Shown in pieces: positions 34,385-46,711 of a stretch of 64,000 bases of DNA. Within the stretch, counting starts at the first letter, position 1; the number at the start of each line of letters is the position of its first letter. Under the pieces are notes generated by a model. The model had not been told where the DNA came from. It made no database searches and saw only the letters and a program-made list of their open reading frames with translations. Location: assembly GCA_963682175.1 (NCBI GenBank), contig OY821786.1, positions 30,311,501 through 30,375,500 on the forward strand. The letters are read 5' to 3'. This DNA comes from Triglochin maritima. Taxonomy: Eukaryota > Streptophyta > Magnoliopsida > Alismatales > Juncaginaceae. A program made the translations under genes and the position numbers.

Positions 34385-36499
34385 AAAAATCTAGGACAAA
34401 AAACCACATAGCGATACATGAGTTCTAGCATAAAATACAACGAGCCGCAATAGTCATAAAAAATAAAGTAACTTAATAACTATAGCATTCAGACCAAAGG
34501 AAAACATAAAGCGTTCGATCAAATCCTCATGCAATAGTTAATAAAGCTATTTTACCAATTCATATATTGTGTTCCATCATGATTTAATAACCCTAAAAAA
34601 CGTATAAATCATGGCAAATCAGCAGCAAATAAATAATTATCCGCCGGTTGCAAGGTGGTTTACACAAAACACTTCTACCTTGCAACTCCCACTAGGCATG
34701 CAAGTTCCAAAAAAACATTCTTTTCAGAACATTCCAATCAAGATCACACAGAAATTAATTGCTACATTACTTCCATATCGAGATAAGGATCCCCCATAGG
34801 GATTTAGCACTGTATATAGGAACCTGCATAAGCCTTATAGCAATAATATCACAATAATAAAAATAAAGGAGCCCCTCGTCTCTCTAGGGCGATAAATAGT
34901 CCACAGTCCATAATTATGACAGTCCATAAATATTACAGCCCATTGCGATATTTATTGCAAATGGAAATGAATGAATGAAATTACGTTCAACTCTCAATAA
35001 GGCAGCAAAAATAAATCAGCATCCATTCACACCATTCATACCATACAAGCACAATCTTTCCATATGTTAGCACAATCACACGCATGAATATAGTGTACAC
35101 CACTTCCAAATAAGAAAGAAGTAATATATAAGGAAACAACGCATATATGGAGTATAAGAAAAACGCATATGGAAATACCAATCAATCTCCATAATAGTAT
35201 CTCAAAACAGAAATTTTCTTTTCTTTCCCCAATCAACATAATCATGAGAGCGTAAAAATTATCCTACTCGCATTAGGAAAGAGAAATCCGGAAAAAATCC
35301 TCAATGAGATCAACACATGTATGTGGATTTAATCATAAAGAAAATATTTCAAATAAAATGCATGCTATCATTCCAAAAAAATCCGAAATTCCTTAAATGA
35401 GATCAACACATATATGTGCATCAAAGGAAAGCATTCAAAAAATACTTTTAAGGCAACAAAACTCCAGCCCATAATATGCTCTAAAAAAATTCAGAATTTG
35501 TCAATCTTTCCTTAATAATTATAAGCATGCAATCAACAATAATTATTCTACTTGTATTGGAAAGAAAAAATTCGAAATTTTCAAGAGAATAGCAAGCATA
35601 TATGCGCATTTTTCAGTAAGGAAACCAATCAATCACATGCATGTTAATGCTCCAAAAACAGCCATATCCGAAATTCTTTGGAGCAACAAGGCAACACAAT
35701 TATCATGCATATGGCAATAAACATCTACTCTAGATGCATGATCATATTGAAAAATGCTAAATAAACAAGCATATACACGAAATTCCAGAAAACATGAGAT
35801 CTAGTCATGCATGTACACGAATCAAAGATAACAACATTTGATCCATCCATGCAATCCGACATGCATGATGATATACAAATAACATACAAACATTATCATC
35901 TAATTCAAGCATGAAAAAATATCAGAGAATTAAACTACTTATTATCATATAAAACATGCGCAAAAACAGAAGATCATCATGATAGGGTTAACACAGATTT
36001 CATGTATACATGCTCAAAGATTAGAATAAATAATATCTAACCCTAATTCGGAAAAATCAGGAAAAATAGAAATCTGATTTCATGTATACATGTGCATGAT
36101 TTAGAAGAATCAACATGGAAAATAACTTCTGATTTTATCTAATACATGAGCAAAGAATAGAGGTAACAACACAGAAAAAACAGAATTCTAGTCACATCTA
36201 TGTATGTGCAATGATAGGAGAGCAACATATCATATTGGCTCGAAATAAAATCAGGAAAAATCCATCTTAAACCATGCGTACATGCGCAAGAATGGAGGAG
36301 CAAAATCTAACCCTAGATGCATGCTCTAATGAACCAAAACATGCGCATCATGTAAATAAGCAATGCTGATTTTTCTATTATCTTTCTTTCTCCAAAAAAC
36401 ATAACCACCGAATTTTTATCTCAAATCAAATTATCATGAAACAAAAATTCGTCAAGCATGGTGAGGATTCGAAGGTAACCGAGATGGCTCTGGTACCAA
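34385..36499 (-). other. Copia-2 leader with PBS
   Basis: The PBS TGGTACCAGAGCC (minus strand, 36486-36498) is one base from the LTR end. The ~2.1-kb leader is AT-rich and noncoding. Its first 500 bp (36000-36330) contain 60-80-bp degenerate repeats centred on palindromic text such as CATGTATACATG (36001, 36081) and CATGCGTACATGCGC (36273). A further pair, GAGATCAACACATGTATGTG-like, lies at about 35307 and 35399. Confidence 0.75.
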
Positions 36500-36881
36500 T
36501 GTTAGCAAACAACGATTCTACAGGTTCAGGAGTACCTTTCTTGGAGAGAACTTGTGGCAGCGGAAGGAAGATCGGAGGTCACCTTACGGAATCCTTTTCA
36601 CCGGTCGGTCTCCTACTCTCTTGGAGAAGGAGAGCGAGTCCACAACCCAAGAGTCCACAGAATGAGCTTGGTGGAGGTGGAGGGACGAAATGGGAGAGAG
36701 AGAAGGTGCCGGCTAGGGTGGGTTGAGGCTAGGGTTTGCACACTTGTTCTTCTATCCAATGGGAGGCTCCCCTCCTTATATAGATGGCTCCACCCTAAAC
36801 CCTAAATGTGTAGTCCAATAGGGACGCACCATGTGTCAGTGCTTTGGGCAAATATCTTATTAATCCTAGATTAATCCAATA
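36500..36881 (-). repeat. Copia-2 5' LTR
   Basis: 382 bp, nearly identical to 28704-29084 and next to the PBS, hence the 5' LTR on the minus strand. It ends at the TSD GGGAT (36882-36886). Confidence 0.92.
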
Positions 36882-36899
36882 GGGATTGCCTGTCGTGTT

Positions 36900-37223
36900 T
36901 CGGTTGACCGGTTCCTTGGGTTCGTTCGACCGGAACTTAAGTGTACTTAATGAATCTGCATGATGTTCGACCGATTTATATATCTTGTTCGACCATTATA
37001 CGACGTAGACTATTAGGATGACCCTGGTAGTTTTCGGTCAACCGGGACCCCTGAGTCGGTCGACCGAATAGACTTGTTGATTTTGACCAACTCCAGATTT
37101 TGACCTCGTGTTCGGTCGACCGGTTTTAGACTGCTATTCGACTGTTTGAGCTTAAGTGATGCACAGAATAGTTCGACCGTTGTAGACTTTCAATCGACCG
37201 AACCTATTAGGTACGGTCGACCG
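36900..37223. promoter_or_regulatory. CGGTCGACCG palindromes in the Tekay LTR, right group
   Basis: Perfect copies start at 37057, 37113 and 37214, with degenerate copies (CGGTTGACCG, CGGTCAACCG) at about 36901, 37035 and 37236. With the left group this gives six perfect sites in one LTR. Confidence 0.6.
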
Positions 37224-38004
37224 GTTAGGCTTTTTCGGTCAACCGTTTGTGTGCAGAACTGAATTCCTGGTCCTTGTGTTGTGTCAACTCTATCCACAGA
37301 AACTCGTGTCCTCGCTTAGAGCGTGAGCCGAGAGGTGACGACAAGTACGTCTCGTACCGCCCAGGGACCGCTGTGTGGAAGAGTGTGGACACTTGGGTCG
37401 CGCCACCTCCGTATTTGACGTGGTGTGACGTGTCGTTGCCTTACTCTCTGATGAGTAGCAGACCTGAGGGATTGCGGATCCCAATGCGTGTGACGCATGG
37501 CTCGTGGAGCATGATGACCTTGCAGACTATGGTCTAGACCCATCCGATGTTGTGCCGGACGTATGTTGTACCGCCGAGGTTGTGTCGGGGATGCCGCCTG
37601 AGATTTTTGCCGGCGATGTTGGTGTCGACGATATTCCGACTTGTGGTTGTGTCGTCTGATGTTGTGCCGGACGTATGTTGTACCGCCGATGTTGTGCCGG
37701 CGATGTCGCTGATGTTGTGCCAGCGATGATCCCCAATTGGGCACCTATCCTGGGATGTTGACCGACCGAGCTACGGCTCCGTTGAAGGTGGTGTAGACCA
37801 CGTGGTTCCTTGCGCGGAAGTGCGGACGCTCCTCACCGATCCCTTAGGCTCGTGTAGTCGCGTGTGGGGGGACGCGTTGCGTGCTGTCCGTAAAACCGTA
37901 TGTGCCTACGGTAGGTTTCCAAGGGAGACCCGTTGTTGTTGCTTGACGGATGTCCTTGTGGACCCTGTTGAGGGTCGTTGTTGTTGGACTGAGGTCACGT
38001 TTAC

Positions 38005-39545
38005 TGATTGATCGTTTTATATTTAACCACAAGTGCATGGCCGCGTTGAAGGGGTGGCAAATACGGGTCGTCCACTGGGAGGTGTGTCGACACTTGGTTT
38101 GTGCGAAGGCGAGAGGTAAAGAAAGGGAAGAAATGTTGGTTACACTAAACTACACTAAGGTGCAAATGGAAATGGAAGACAAGCAAGAAAACTAAACCCC
38201 AAAGGGGGTAGAGAAATGATGTGAATATAAAGATGTGTGTGTGGTGTGTGTGTAATTAAGCTCCTCACAACATGTAGTGCATGAAATCATAAAACTACAT
38301 CCAACTTTGCCTCCACATGAATTAAGATTTCACTACATCATTAAAACATACAAGACAATAATTGGAATGAAGCAAAATGAACTCAAGTATAAAGACTAGA
38401 CCCTACTATGCCTCCACATGAATTAAGATAAGACTACATCATTAAAACATACAAGACATTAGCTAAGGTAAAGGAAACAAGAGTTCATACACTACAACTT
38501 GTGTTTCCAATATTAATTCTTATCCATATCCTAACCTTATCATTCCCCATAAAATGGATCCACTAATCAAAGCATAAGCTAAGCTTCATTCGAGAGCATT
38601 AGCATATCAAAGATAAGAGTGGAGACCATTAGATGGTTATGGAAATCATTTAAAGCTCAAGGGATTAAGATAACAGACACTTAATACACTACATGATTAT
38701 ATCACATATTTCTCCACCCCCCCAAATGGGGATGGAACTACTCACTACTCATTACAATAACTATATTAACAAAAGCAAGCATAATACAGAAATGAAACTA
38801 TACTAATCAAGCAAGAAATATTAAAGAAGCATAAAACAAAACAAACAACAAAGCAAACACATAAAAGGAAATCAACTAAGCAAGAATTAACAAGCTAAAG
38901 AAAACATCTATTATTAACTCACTCAAATTACAAGCAGCTCTTCCTCCACCAGAGTTTTGCTTCAAGGCTTCACTCTTAGTAGGGAAGATGCCACCAATTA
39001 GAGAGATGGATACAATGGGAGGTGAAGAGTTCTATTTCTAAGCATGGAAAAAGCTAATCCGGGACAATCCCCCGATGTGGGACTAAACCAATACCAAAAA
39101 TAGCCTAAACAAACCATAATACACGTCCAGGAGAAGACTTGTCGGATCTGGAATGATCAAGACCGCCAATTGGCGGCCTATAGGATCCAGATCCGTCTGG
39201 ATTTGTTTGTGGGCTTTTCTTGAAGTGTCTTGGTCTTGGATGCATCTACTCGATCTGTTCGAGCTCCGACCCGAATCGAATTGCCACAATACTCCCCATT
39301 ATGGTGTGGAGTTTCCTATTTTGCTCTTAGGTCTTTCGGTCTTACGATCAGGTCCTTCTCCATTGCATCTCAATCCCTAGGTCTCACAATTAAGTCTTTT
39401 TTTCCTGCTTTTGGGTCCTTTCATGGCTCTTCTCTTCAAACCTATTTATTCCTGAAAACTAAACATAAAACTCGTAACATAGCATTATTTAGGTGAAAGA
39501 TAATGGATATAAGATACAAATATAAACATGAAATGATGCCAATCA
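38005..39545 (-). repeat. Athila-A 3' LTR
   Basis: From TGATTGATCG to GATGCCAATCA on the plus strand, next to the minus-strand PPT. Its TATA box is mutated (TATTTCTA at about 39033 on plus) whereas the 5' LTR keeps TATTTATA. The U3 palindrome CCGCCAATTGGCGG is at 39163-39176. Confidence 0.95.
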
Positions 39546-41130
39546 AATACCCCCACACCTAAGTTTTTGCTAGTCTCGAGCAAAACAAAGAAAGGAAAAA
39601 GCGTACGAAAAACAAGAAATCCTAACTCACTTTCGTAGGAATCACGGTTGCACTTAGCACGTGCAACAAGTCGTTAAACCTCCTTGTTGCCAAGGAGGAG
39701 TGTTGTCTCCTGAGGGTTTTCAGCGGATATACCCACAAAATCCGAACAAGATGCATTATTCAATCTAGACCTCGACTCGTTGGAAATATTTTGTCGATCA
39801 ATGGACGCGGTAATCCTACGGGCCGACTCTATATAGGTAATCAGTCCACACCTAGCCTAATAAACCATTCGTGCAAGTTAAATAAGGAATTAAGTGAAAG
39901 ACATGGACAACCTCAACATCCTCAAGTGCTACAAAGTGTAAGGTCCATTAAGGTTCTTATTTGCATTACCAAATTTTTTTCTTTTTGTTTCTTTTCTCAT
40001 TTTTTTTTCTTTTTCTATTTATTAGTTGGAGTTTCATTCTCCCAGGGTCAAGGTTCGTGCATCATTGCCCATGAGGACTTACACTATCACGTACACCTTT
40101 CCCCAAATCTCCACATAGGGCAATCCCTACCACCCGTGTAACGAGAGTTTGGTCGGCGCATCCCAAGTCAGATGACTTGAAAGCACCAGGCACAAAGTCC
40201 CTTCAGACCTACTTTCCCGAGTGATAGGAGCCGTGCGAGAAGAGAGAACACCTACTCACTTATTTCTTATCTACACATGAACCAAAACCCCTACACTTAT
40301 GTCTCACAACAAGATTTAGATGGTCCTTGACTACAACAAACTTCCTTAAGTTAACAGACATGTATTATTGACTCACTAGGTTCAGGGTGGACTTCTTTAA
40401 ATGTTTGAGCACTGAAACCCTATGATTACTCACCCCCAAAGGAAAACTGGGGTGCATCCTAACGACTCGATAAATCCTAAAGTCACTGTACAAGATATCC
40501 TAATGCATCAAGTTCAAGACAATTTTGGGAGTTTTCTTTTTTACTTTGCCTCTCAACGGTTTTGCACATGCTAAACACACGCAAAACCCATAAAAGATTT
40601 CCTTTCGCAAACACATGAATATTTTGAAAGAAATGTGAAAATTTTGAAGCACTCGGCAAGCAAAGGAAGACAAGTCACCCAAGGATCATGGCAAGCAGAT
40701 ATATCGATATTAAATGCAGCACACTAACATGACCCTAACAATGCACACAAAAGAAAACAAAAACAAAGGAAAAGACTCGACTATGTACACACGTAAAACA
40801 CCCCCCCACACCTACTTCATGCATTGTCCTCAATGAATGTGAGCAAAATACTACATGGATGTATGCATGAAACAGAATAGATCTCACCAACGTGAAGTAC
40901 ACAAGGAAGTTCATGGCTATGTTGATGGACACAACCCAACTTCCCTCAAAACCTGTGAGATGCTAAAGAAGGGATACAAATACGTGAAAGAAATGGGGCC
41001 CAAATACTCAAGGGTTGGGGCCCACTACAATCGATGCTCACTGAAGGAGTCTTCTCTATTTTTTTCTATTTTTTTTCTTTTTTTTAACATATATACACAT
41101 GAACGCTCAACCGCTCATGTAGGAGCATGA
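39546..41130 (-). other. Athila-A PPT and 3' noncoding region
   Basis: The minus strand ends in the PPT TTAGGTGTGGGGGTATT just before the LTR. No open frame with a domain is present between the integrase end and the PPT; an envelope-like gene is absent. The region is collinear with 15107-16663 of the RT-less derivative. A run of T-rich sequence lies at 39970-40020. Confidence 0.8.
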
Positions 41131-42645
41131 ATGGTTTAGTGCGAGGGAGGTTCATGAAGGAACATGACCTCCTCGACTTCGGTTGGTGCCCCCTCCAAAT
41201 AGGGTTTGAGGCGTTGTCCATTAACTTTGAACACGTCCCCATTCCCTAAGGTTCAAGATCTCAACCGCTCCATGAGGATAGACGGTTTGGACAATAAACG
41301 GGCCTGACCAGCGACTGCGGAGCTTACCCGCAAACAGATGAAGCCGGGAATTGTAGAGCAACACCTTCTGCCCGGCCGTAAACACCTTTCGCATAATCAT
41401 GCGATCATGAAACATCTTGGCTCGGGACTTATGAATTTTGGCATTCTCGTACGCATCATTGCGTAGCTCTTCCAATTCCACAATGTCGAGTTTACGTTGT
41501 ACTCCCGCTTGATCAAGATCCATATTCAGGTTCTTGATGGCCCAGAAAGCACGATGCTCAAGCTCGACGGGTAGGTGGCAAGCCTTGCCGTACACTACCC
41601 GATATGGGGACATACCCAAATTGGTCTTGTACGCGGTGCGGAAAGCCCACAACGCGTCATTCAACTTGGTAGACCAATCCTTCCTCGAGGAACTAACCGT
41701 CTTCTCAAGAATTTGCTTTAATTGACGGTTAGAGATTTCGACCTGCCCACTAGTTTGCGGATGGTATAGGGTCGCAAGCTTGTGGGTGATCGAATATTTC
41801 CTCATAAGCGCTTCAAAGGAGCGATTACAGAAGTGGGTACCCCTATCGCTGATTATGGTACGAGGAGTACCAAATCGCGCAAAAATGTCCCTCAAGAATT
41901 TGGTGACCACCTTGTTGTCATTGGTCTTTGTGGGTATAGCCTCAACCCACTTAGACACATAGTCAACGGCCACCAGAATGTAAACATTCCCGAACGAGTT
42001 CGGGAAGGGACCCATGAAATCGATGCCCCACACATCGAAGATGTCGACAACAAGGACATTTTGCAAAGGCATCATGTCACGTCGACCAATCCTGCCAAGG
42101 CGCTGGCACCTATCACATTGCTTACAAAAGTCATAAGCATCCTTGAAAAGAGAGGGCCAGTAGAATCCAGATTGGAGCACCTTGGCGGCAGTTTTCTTTG
42201 CTCCAAAGTGTCCTCCACATGCCTTGGAATGGCAGAAGTGGAGTACACTTTGGAACTCGGTATCTGGGACGCACCGCCTGAAAATTTGGTCAGAGCAGTA
42301 TTTGAAATGGTAGAGGTCGTCCCAATGGAAGAATCTGACATAATATCTAAATTTGGATTGGTCAGATTTTGACCAACCCACAGGAAGTTGCTCGGTCACG
42401 AGATAGTTCACGATGTCGGCAAACCAAGGGTTATCTTCGATCGTGAACAACTGCTCGTCAGGAAATTTGTCATCAATGATTTGGTCATGTGGGTTGGTCG
42501 TCTCTAGATGAGACAAGTGGTCAGCTACAACATTTTCACACCCTTTTTTGTCCCGAATCTCGAGATCGTATTCTTGTAACAACAAGATCCATCTCAAGAG
42601 TCGGGATTTTGCATCTTTCTTCGCCATGAGGTGCTTGATGGCTGT
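41131..42645 (-). pseudogene. Athila-A integrase (with end of RNase H)
   Basis: The minus-strand frame from about 42627 to 41221 first completes RNase H ([29 protein letters not shown]), then gives integrase. It has a HHCC zinc finger ([13 protein letters not shown] then [11 protein letters not shown], near 42240-42110), a DDE core ([37 protein letters not shown]) and a C-terminal part ([20 protein letters not shown]). The frame is shifted relative to upstream RT near 42640. Another shift near 41250 loses the tail, which continues as [12 protein letters not shown] in another frame to about 41130. All visible catalytic residues are present within the core. Confidence 0.9.
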
Positions 42646-44503
42646 GGTCAGAATAGATAATCACGTGGGAGCCAATCAAGTACGACCGGAATTTCTCCAA
42701 AGCAAATATGATTGTTAAGAATTCCTTCTCGGTCACAGTGTAGTTCAATTGGGAATCATTGAGTGTTCTACTGGCATAGTAGATCACATGAGGCAATTTG
42801 TCGAATTGTTGCCCAAGCACTGCTCCCACAGCGAAGTCAGATGCATCACACATTAACTCAAAGAGTTCAGTCCACACCGGTGCCTTAATAATGGGAGCTG
42901 AAGTCAACTCTTTCTTCAAGGTCAAAAAGGCATGGTGGCAATCCGGTGTGAACTCAAAAATGGCATCCTTAGCCAACAAGGCGGTGAGAGGTCGAGCAAT
43001 TTTGCTAAAATCCCGAATGAACCGCCGATAGAATCCAGCATGCCCCGAAAAGGCGCGGATATCCTTCACATTACGTGGCGGTGGGAGATTAGCAATGATA
43101 CCCACTTTGGCGGGATCGACCTCAATTCCCCTACTTGAGACCACGTGTCCAACTACAATCCCTCGCTTCACCATGAAGTGACATTTCTCCCAATTGAGGG
43201 TGAGGTTCTTCTCACGGCATCGCTTGAGGACAAGGCTCAAGTGATGAAAGCACTCATCAAAGGAAGCGCCAAATATGGAAAAATCGTCCATGAAGATCTC
43301 AAGGAAACGCTCAACCATATCGGAGAAGATGCTGATCATACACCTTTGAAACGTTACCGGCGTATTACATAACCCAAAGGGCATGCAACGGTAAGCAAAC
43401 GTGCCAAAGGGACAAGTAAATGTCGTTTTCTCTTGATCCTCGAGGGCGATGGGAATTTGGTTGTAACCGGAGTATCCATCAAGAAAACAATAATACTCAT
43501 GTCCGGCCAACCTTTCCAACATCTGATCAATGAATGGCAACGGGAAATGATCTTTCCGCGTTGCCGCATTGAGCTTGCGATAATCAACGCAAACTCGCCA
43601 GCCAGTTTGCAGTCGTGTCGGGATAAGCTCATTATACTCATTCTCCACAACCGTCACGCCTGACTTCTTGGGAACCACATGGACAGGACTCACCCACGAA
43701 CTATCAGAGATAGGATAGATTATGCCATGATCCAAGCACTTAAGAACCTCCTTTCGGACGGCTTCTTTCAGTACAGGATTCAATCTTCGTTGTGGGTCCC
43801 TGCGGGGCCTAGAATCCTCTTCCATGTGGATCCAATGCTGAACAATACCAGGGCTAATTCCCTTGATATCCTTCAAGGACCACCCGATCGCCTCTTTGTT
43901 TTCAAAGAGTACTCTTTTGAGGGCAACCTCTTGATCTTTTTCAAGATCAGAAGCAATAATGAGTGGCAAGGTCTCATTATCCCCTAAAAAGATGTACTTT
44001 AGGTTATCGGGGAGCGGTTTAAGCTCAACCAGAGGTGGGTCCTTGTCGGATTCAGAGTTACTTTCAAGTGGCTCAAGGGCCACGGGGTAAGAGAAGCAAG
44101 CACCCAGATGTGCCTCCTCGTCCAGAGATATGCTGGCGGATTCCTCAAGATCATCTTCACTCGCAACCTGATCATTAGGCACCTCAATAATATGTCGATG
44201 TGAGTCGAACATGCCTAATGAATCAGGCTCATCCGTGTCCTGGATGAAATTGGCTCCGACAGTGTCGTCGAAGAGCCCAGGTTGCTTACCAAGAGTGAAG
44301 ATGTTGAAATCCGCCGTGAGGTTTCCAAAAGACAACCTCATCAAGTCATTGCGACAATTGATCAAAGCATTAGATGTCGCAAGAAATGGCCTCCCAAGGA
44401 TCACAGGAATCTGTCCTTGTGGGTTGCACACGGGTTCAGTATCCAAGATGATGAAATCAACTGGAAATACGAACTCACCCACTTTGATAAGGACATCCTC
44501 CAC
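42536..44503 (-). pseudogene. Athila-A protease end, reverse transcriptase and RNase H
   Basis: The frame begins within the protease (DVLIKVGEFVFPVDF, ILGRPFLATSNALINC). After a linker, RT motifs are visible: WVSPVHVVPKKSG, VCVDYRKLNAATRKDHFPL, PFGLCNTPVTFQRCM and the catalytic FMDDFSIFG near 43290. RNase H follows (ELMCDASDFAVGAVLGQ, YTVTEKEFLTIIFALEKFR, YSDH) and ends in a frameshift near 42640. The upstream boundary is an in-frame TAG at 44537-44539. Length and motif order are normal for a Gypsy pol. It copies element RNA into cDNA in the particle. Confidence 0.92.
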
Positions 44504-44536
44504 ACTTCCTCGTGGAATTTTGACGGATCTATCAGC

Positions 44537-46711
44537 CTACTGGAGGGTTGTCCTCGTTGGTTTAAGATCGCCTATTCCAAGGTTGACATAGACTGAGTAA
44601 GGAAGGAGATTCACAGATGCCCCCAAATCCAATAAAGCTTGAGAGATTGTCACATTCCCAATCATGCAAGAGACAGTTGGACAACCTGGGTCCTTGTACT
44701 TGACATGCATGGGCTGTGTCAATATGGAGCTCACATTGGCGGCCAAAAAGGCCTTTTTGGGCACATTTGTTTTTCTCTTAGTGGTGCAAAGGTCCTTGAG
44801 GAACTTGGCATACGGTGCCATTTGTTGAACAACGTCCAACAACGGAATGTTCACCTTTACTTGCCTAAGTACCTCAACGATCTTATCCCAATGCTCATCA
44901 CGTTTTTTAGTCAACCGATGAGGGAATGGTGCCTTGGGGACATAAGAATCACGAGGAGGAGTCTCGGAATTAGGTTCCTTGATAGGCTTAAGACTCTCCT
45001 CGGAAGTCTCGCCAACAGGGTTGGCTTCCGGCATTTTCACATTGTTGTCAACGACCCTTCCCGGTCTCAAGGTATGAACAACATTGGCATGTTGGGAAGG
45101 GTCACTTTCAACATTGTGTACATTTTGCCTGGTATGAGCAGGCTGACCCCTGGGATTAACCACAGGTTGACTCGGGAACTGACCCTTCTCGCGTTCATGG
45201 AATTGATGAGCCAACTGGTTAACTTGCATTTCCAAAGCCTTGATTGTACTTTGCATGCTCTGCATAAACGCTTGAAGGGTCGGATCACTAGAAGGGTCCT
45301 TGGGGTCAACCCGCTGAGGTGGTGGAGTCTGGTTAGAATAACCCGACGAAGAGGCCTGACCAGGTTGGTAATTTTAGTGCTGAGACCTTTGATGTGGGGG
45401 TTGGTAGGTCGCCGATGGGCGTGGAGGTTGATAAGGTGGAGGTGGAGGTTGAGCGTGCGAGCTCTGACCGTGGCCTCCACTAGACCCCCAAGAGAAGTTA
45501 GGATGGTTACGTCATCCCGGGTTGTAGGAATGACTGTACGGGTCATTCCGGGGCCTTTGTTGATACATCGCATTTGCATGCTCAGTATCCCTTGGAGCGT
45601 AAGCGCACTCCAAGTCATCATGTCCCGACAGTCCACACCTAGTACACCCGGGAGTAGCGACCTGAGCTACAGGAGCTCAGTCCATCTCCAAACTCTCTAT
45701 CCTACGCATGAGAGCAGCCATTTTCGCCTCAGACGCGATAGTCGACTCAACATGATATGATCCAGCTCGACCAGAAGACCTGGCGGCTGGTGGCTCTCTC
45801 ATGGTGTCCCACTCAAAGGTACGCTCAGCCATAGACTCAAAAGTGTCCCATGCCTCCTCGATGGGTTTCATTTGGAAGTCACCCTGACACATTGACTCCA
45901 ACAATGTGCGAGTGTTATAGTTGATGCCCTCATAAACAATTTGGCACAGTTGCCGTAGATCAAGTCCATGATGAGGGCATTGCTGGAGAAGGTCCTTGAA
46001 CCTCTCAAAGAAACGATGACACGATTCGGTCTCGATCTGATACATTTGATGTATCTGGTGTCGTATCTGTTGAGTTTTCCTTTGAGGGAAAAATCTCTTC
46101 AGAAAGACGGTCACAAAGTCATCCCATGACCGAATCGAGCTCGCCGGGAGGCTATACATCCATTTCTTTGCATTATCCTTGAATGCGAAAGAAATCATCC
46201 TCAACCGGACTGAATCCTCGTCAAGTTGTTGAAGCTTGAACATGGAGCATACTTCCTCGAACTCGTGTATAAAGATATACGGATCCTCCTTATTGGCAGT
46301 AAAGGTTGGAAGCATGCTCACATATTGAGGTTTCAGCTCATAGTTGTTCCCGCGAGCAGGGGGAACAACTATGCAAGTAGGCTGCGCGGCCCGAACAGGA
46401 TGGGTCCGCTCCCACAAAGTCATTGGTCTATCATGTCGAGCTAAAGGTGGTGGTGCACCAAGAACTCGATCCTGACCGAATCTCCCTTCCTCTCGAGACA
46501 GAGGAGGAGGAGAAGGAGGTCTACGTGGTGGTTGGAACGGACCGAGGTACTCCATGTATGGAACCCGGTCTCCCTCGCCACCACGAGACGACTCGGCCTC
46601 TTGCTCCAAAGGAGCACGAGGCGGAGATGGTCGATCACCAATATCTTCCATCTCAGAAATAAGCACTCTCTCGAGTCGAGCGCTCTCACCAGAACGAGCC
46701 CAACCTCGCAT
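44537..46711 (-). pseudogene. Athila-A gag and protease active site, with nonsense codons
   Basis: One minus-strand frame starts at ATG 46711 and contains the gag domain (FKDNAKKWMYSLPASSIRSW, FLKRFFPQRKTQQIRHQI, CPHHGLDLRQLCQIVYEG), the zinc knuckle CTRCGLSGHDDLEC near 45620, and the protease site LLDLGASVNLLP near 44620. In-frame stops are TGA 45677-45679, TGA 45512-45514 (where Trp is expected before RNHPNFSW), TAA 45374-45376 and TAG 44537-44539. No frameshift is needed across this part. The DLGA active site replaces the usual DTGA/DSGA, as seen in all Athila copies here. Confidence 0.9.

Larger units (their letters stand above)
28704..36881 (-). mobile_element. Full-length Copia element (Copia-2) inserted in the Tekay LTR
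   Basis: Two LTRs of 381-382 bp flank an internal region with PBS, gag, protease, integrase, RT, RNase H and PPT in Copia order, all on the minus strand. The target duplication is GGGAT (28699-28703 and 36882-36886). On the minus strand the element starts TATTGG, probably a decayed TGTTGG, and ends GCTAACA. Its reading frames are broken in several places, so it is an intact structure with inactive proteins. A ~2.1-kb leader before gag is unusually long for a Copia element of this size. Confidence 0.93.

Noticed and set aside
37247..37744. Overlapping frames of 96-142 codons at 37.2-37.8 kb
   Set aside because: They lie inside the Tekay LTR and owe their length to GC-rich repeats (two copies of a GATGTTGTGCCGG block). 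No domain is visible.
39546..41130. Envelope-like gene expected after Athila integrase
   Set aside because: No frame with a signal peptide or membrane segments of adequate length is present; the region is collinear with noncoding 15107-16663.
44639..45760. 373-codon plus-strand frame opposite Athila-A gag
   Set aside because: It is antisense to a well-supported gag-protease region, has no domain and a skewed composition caused by the sense frame.
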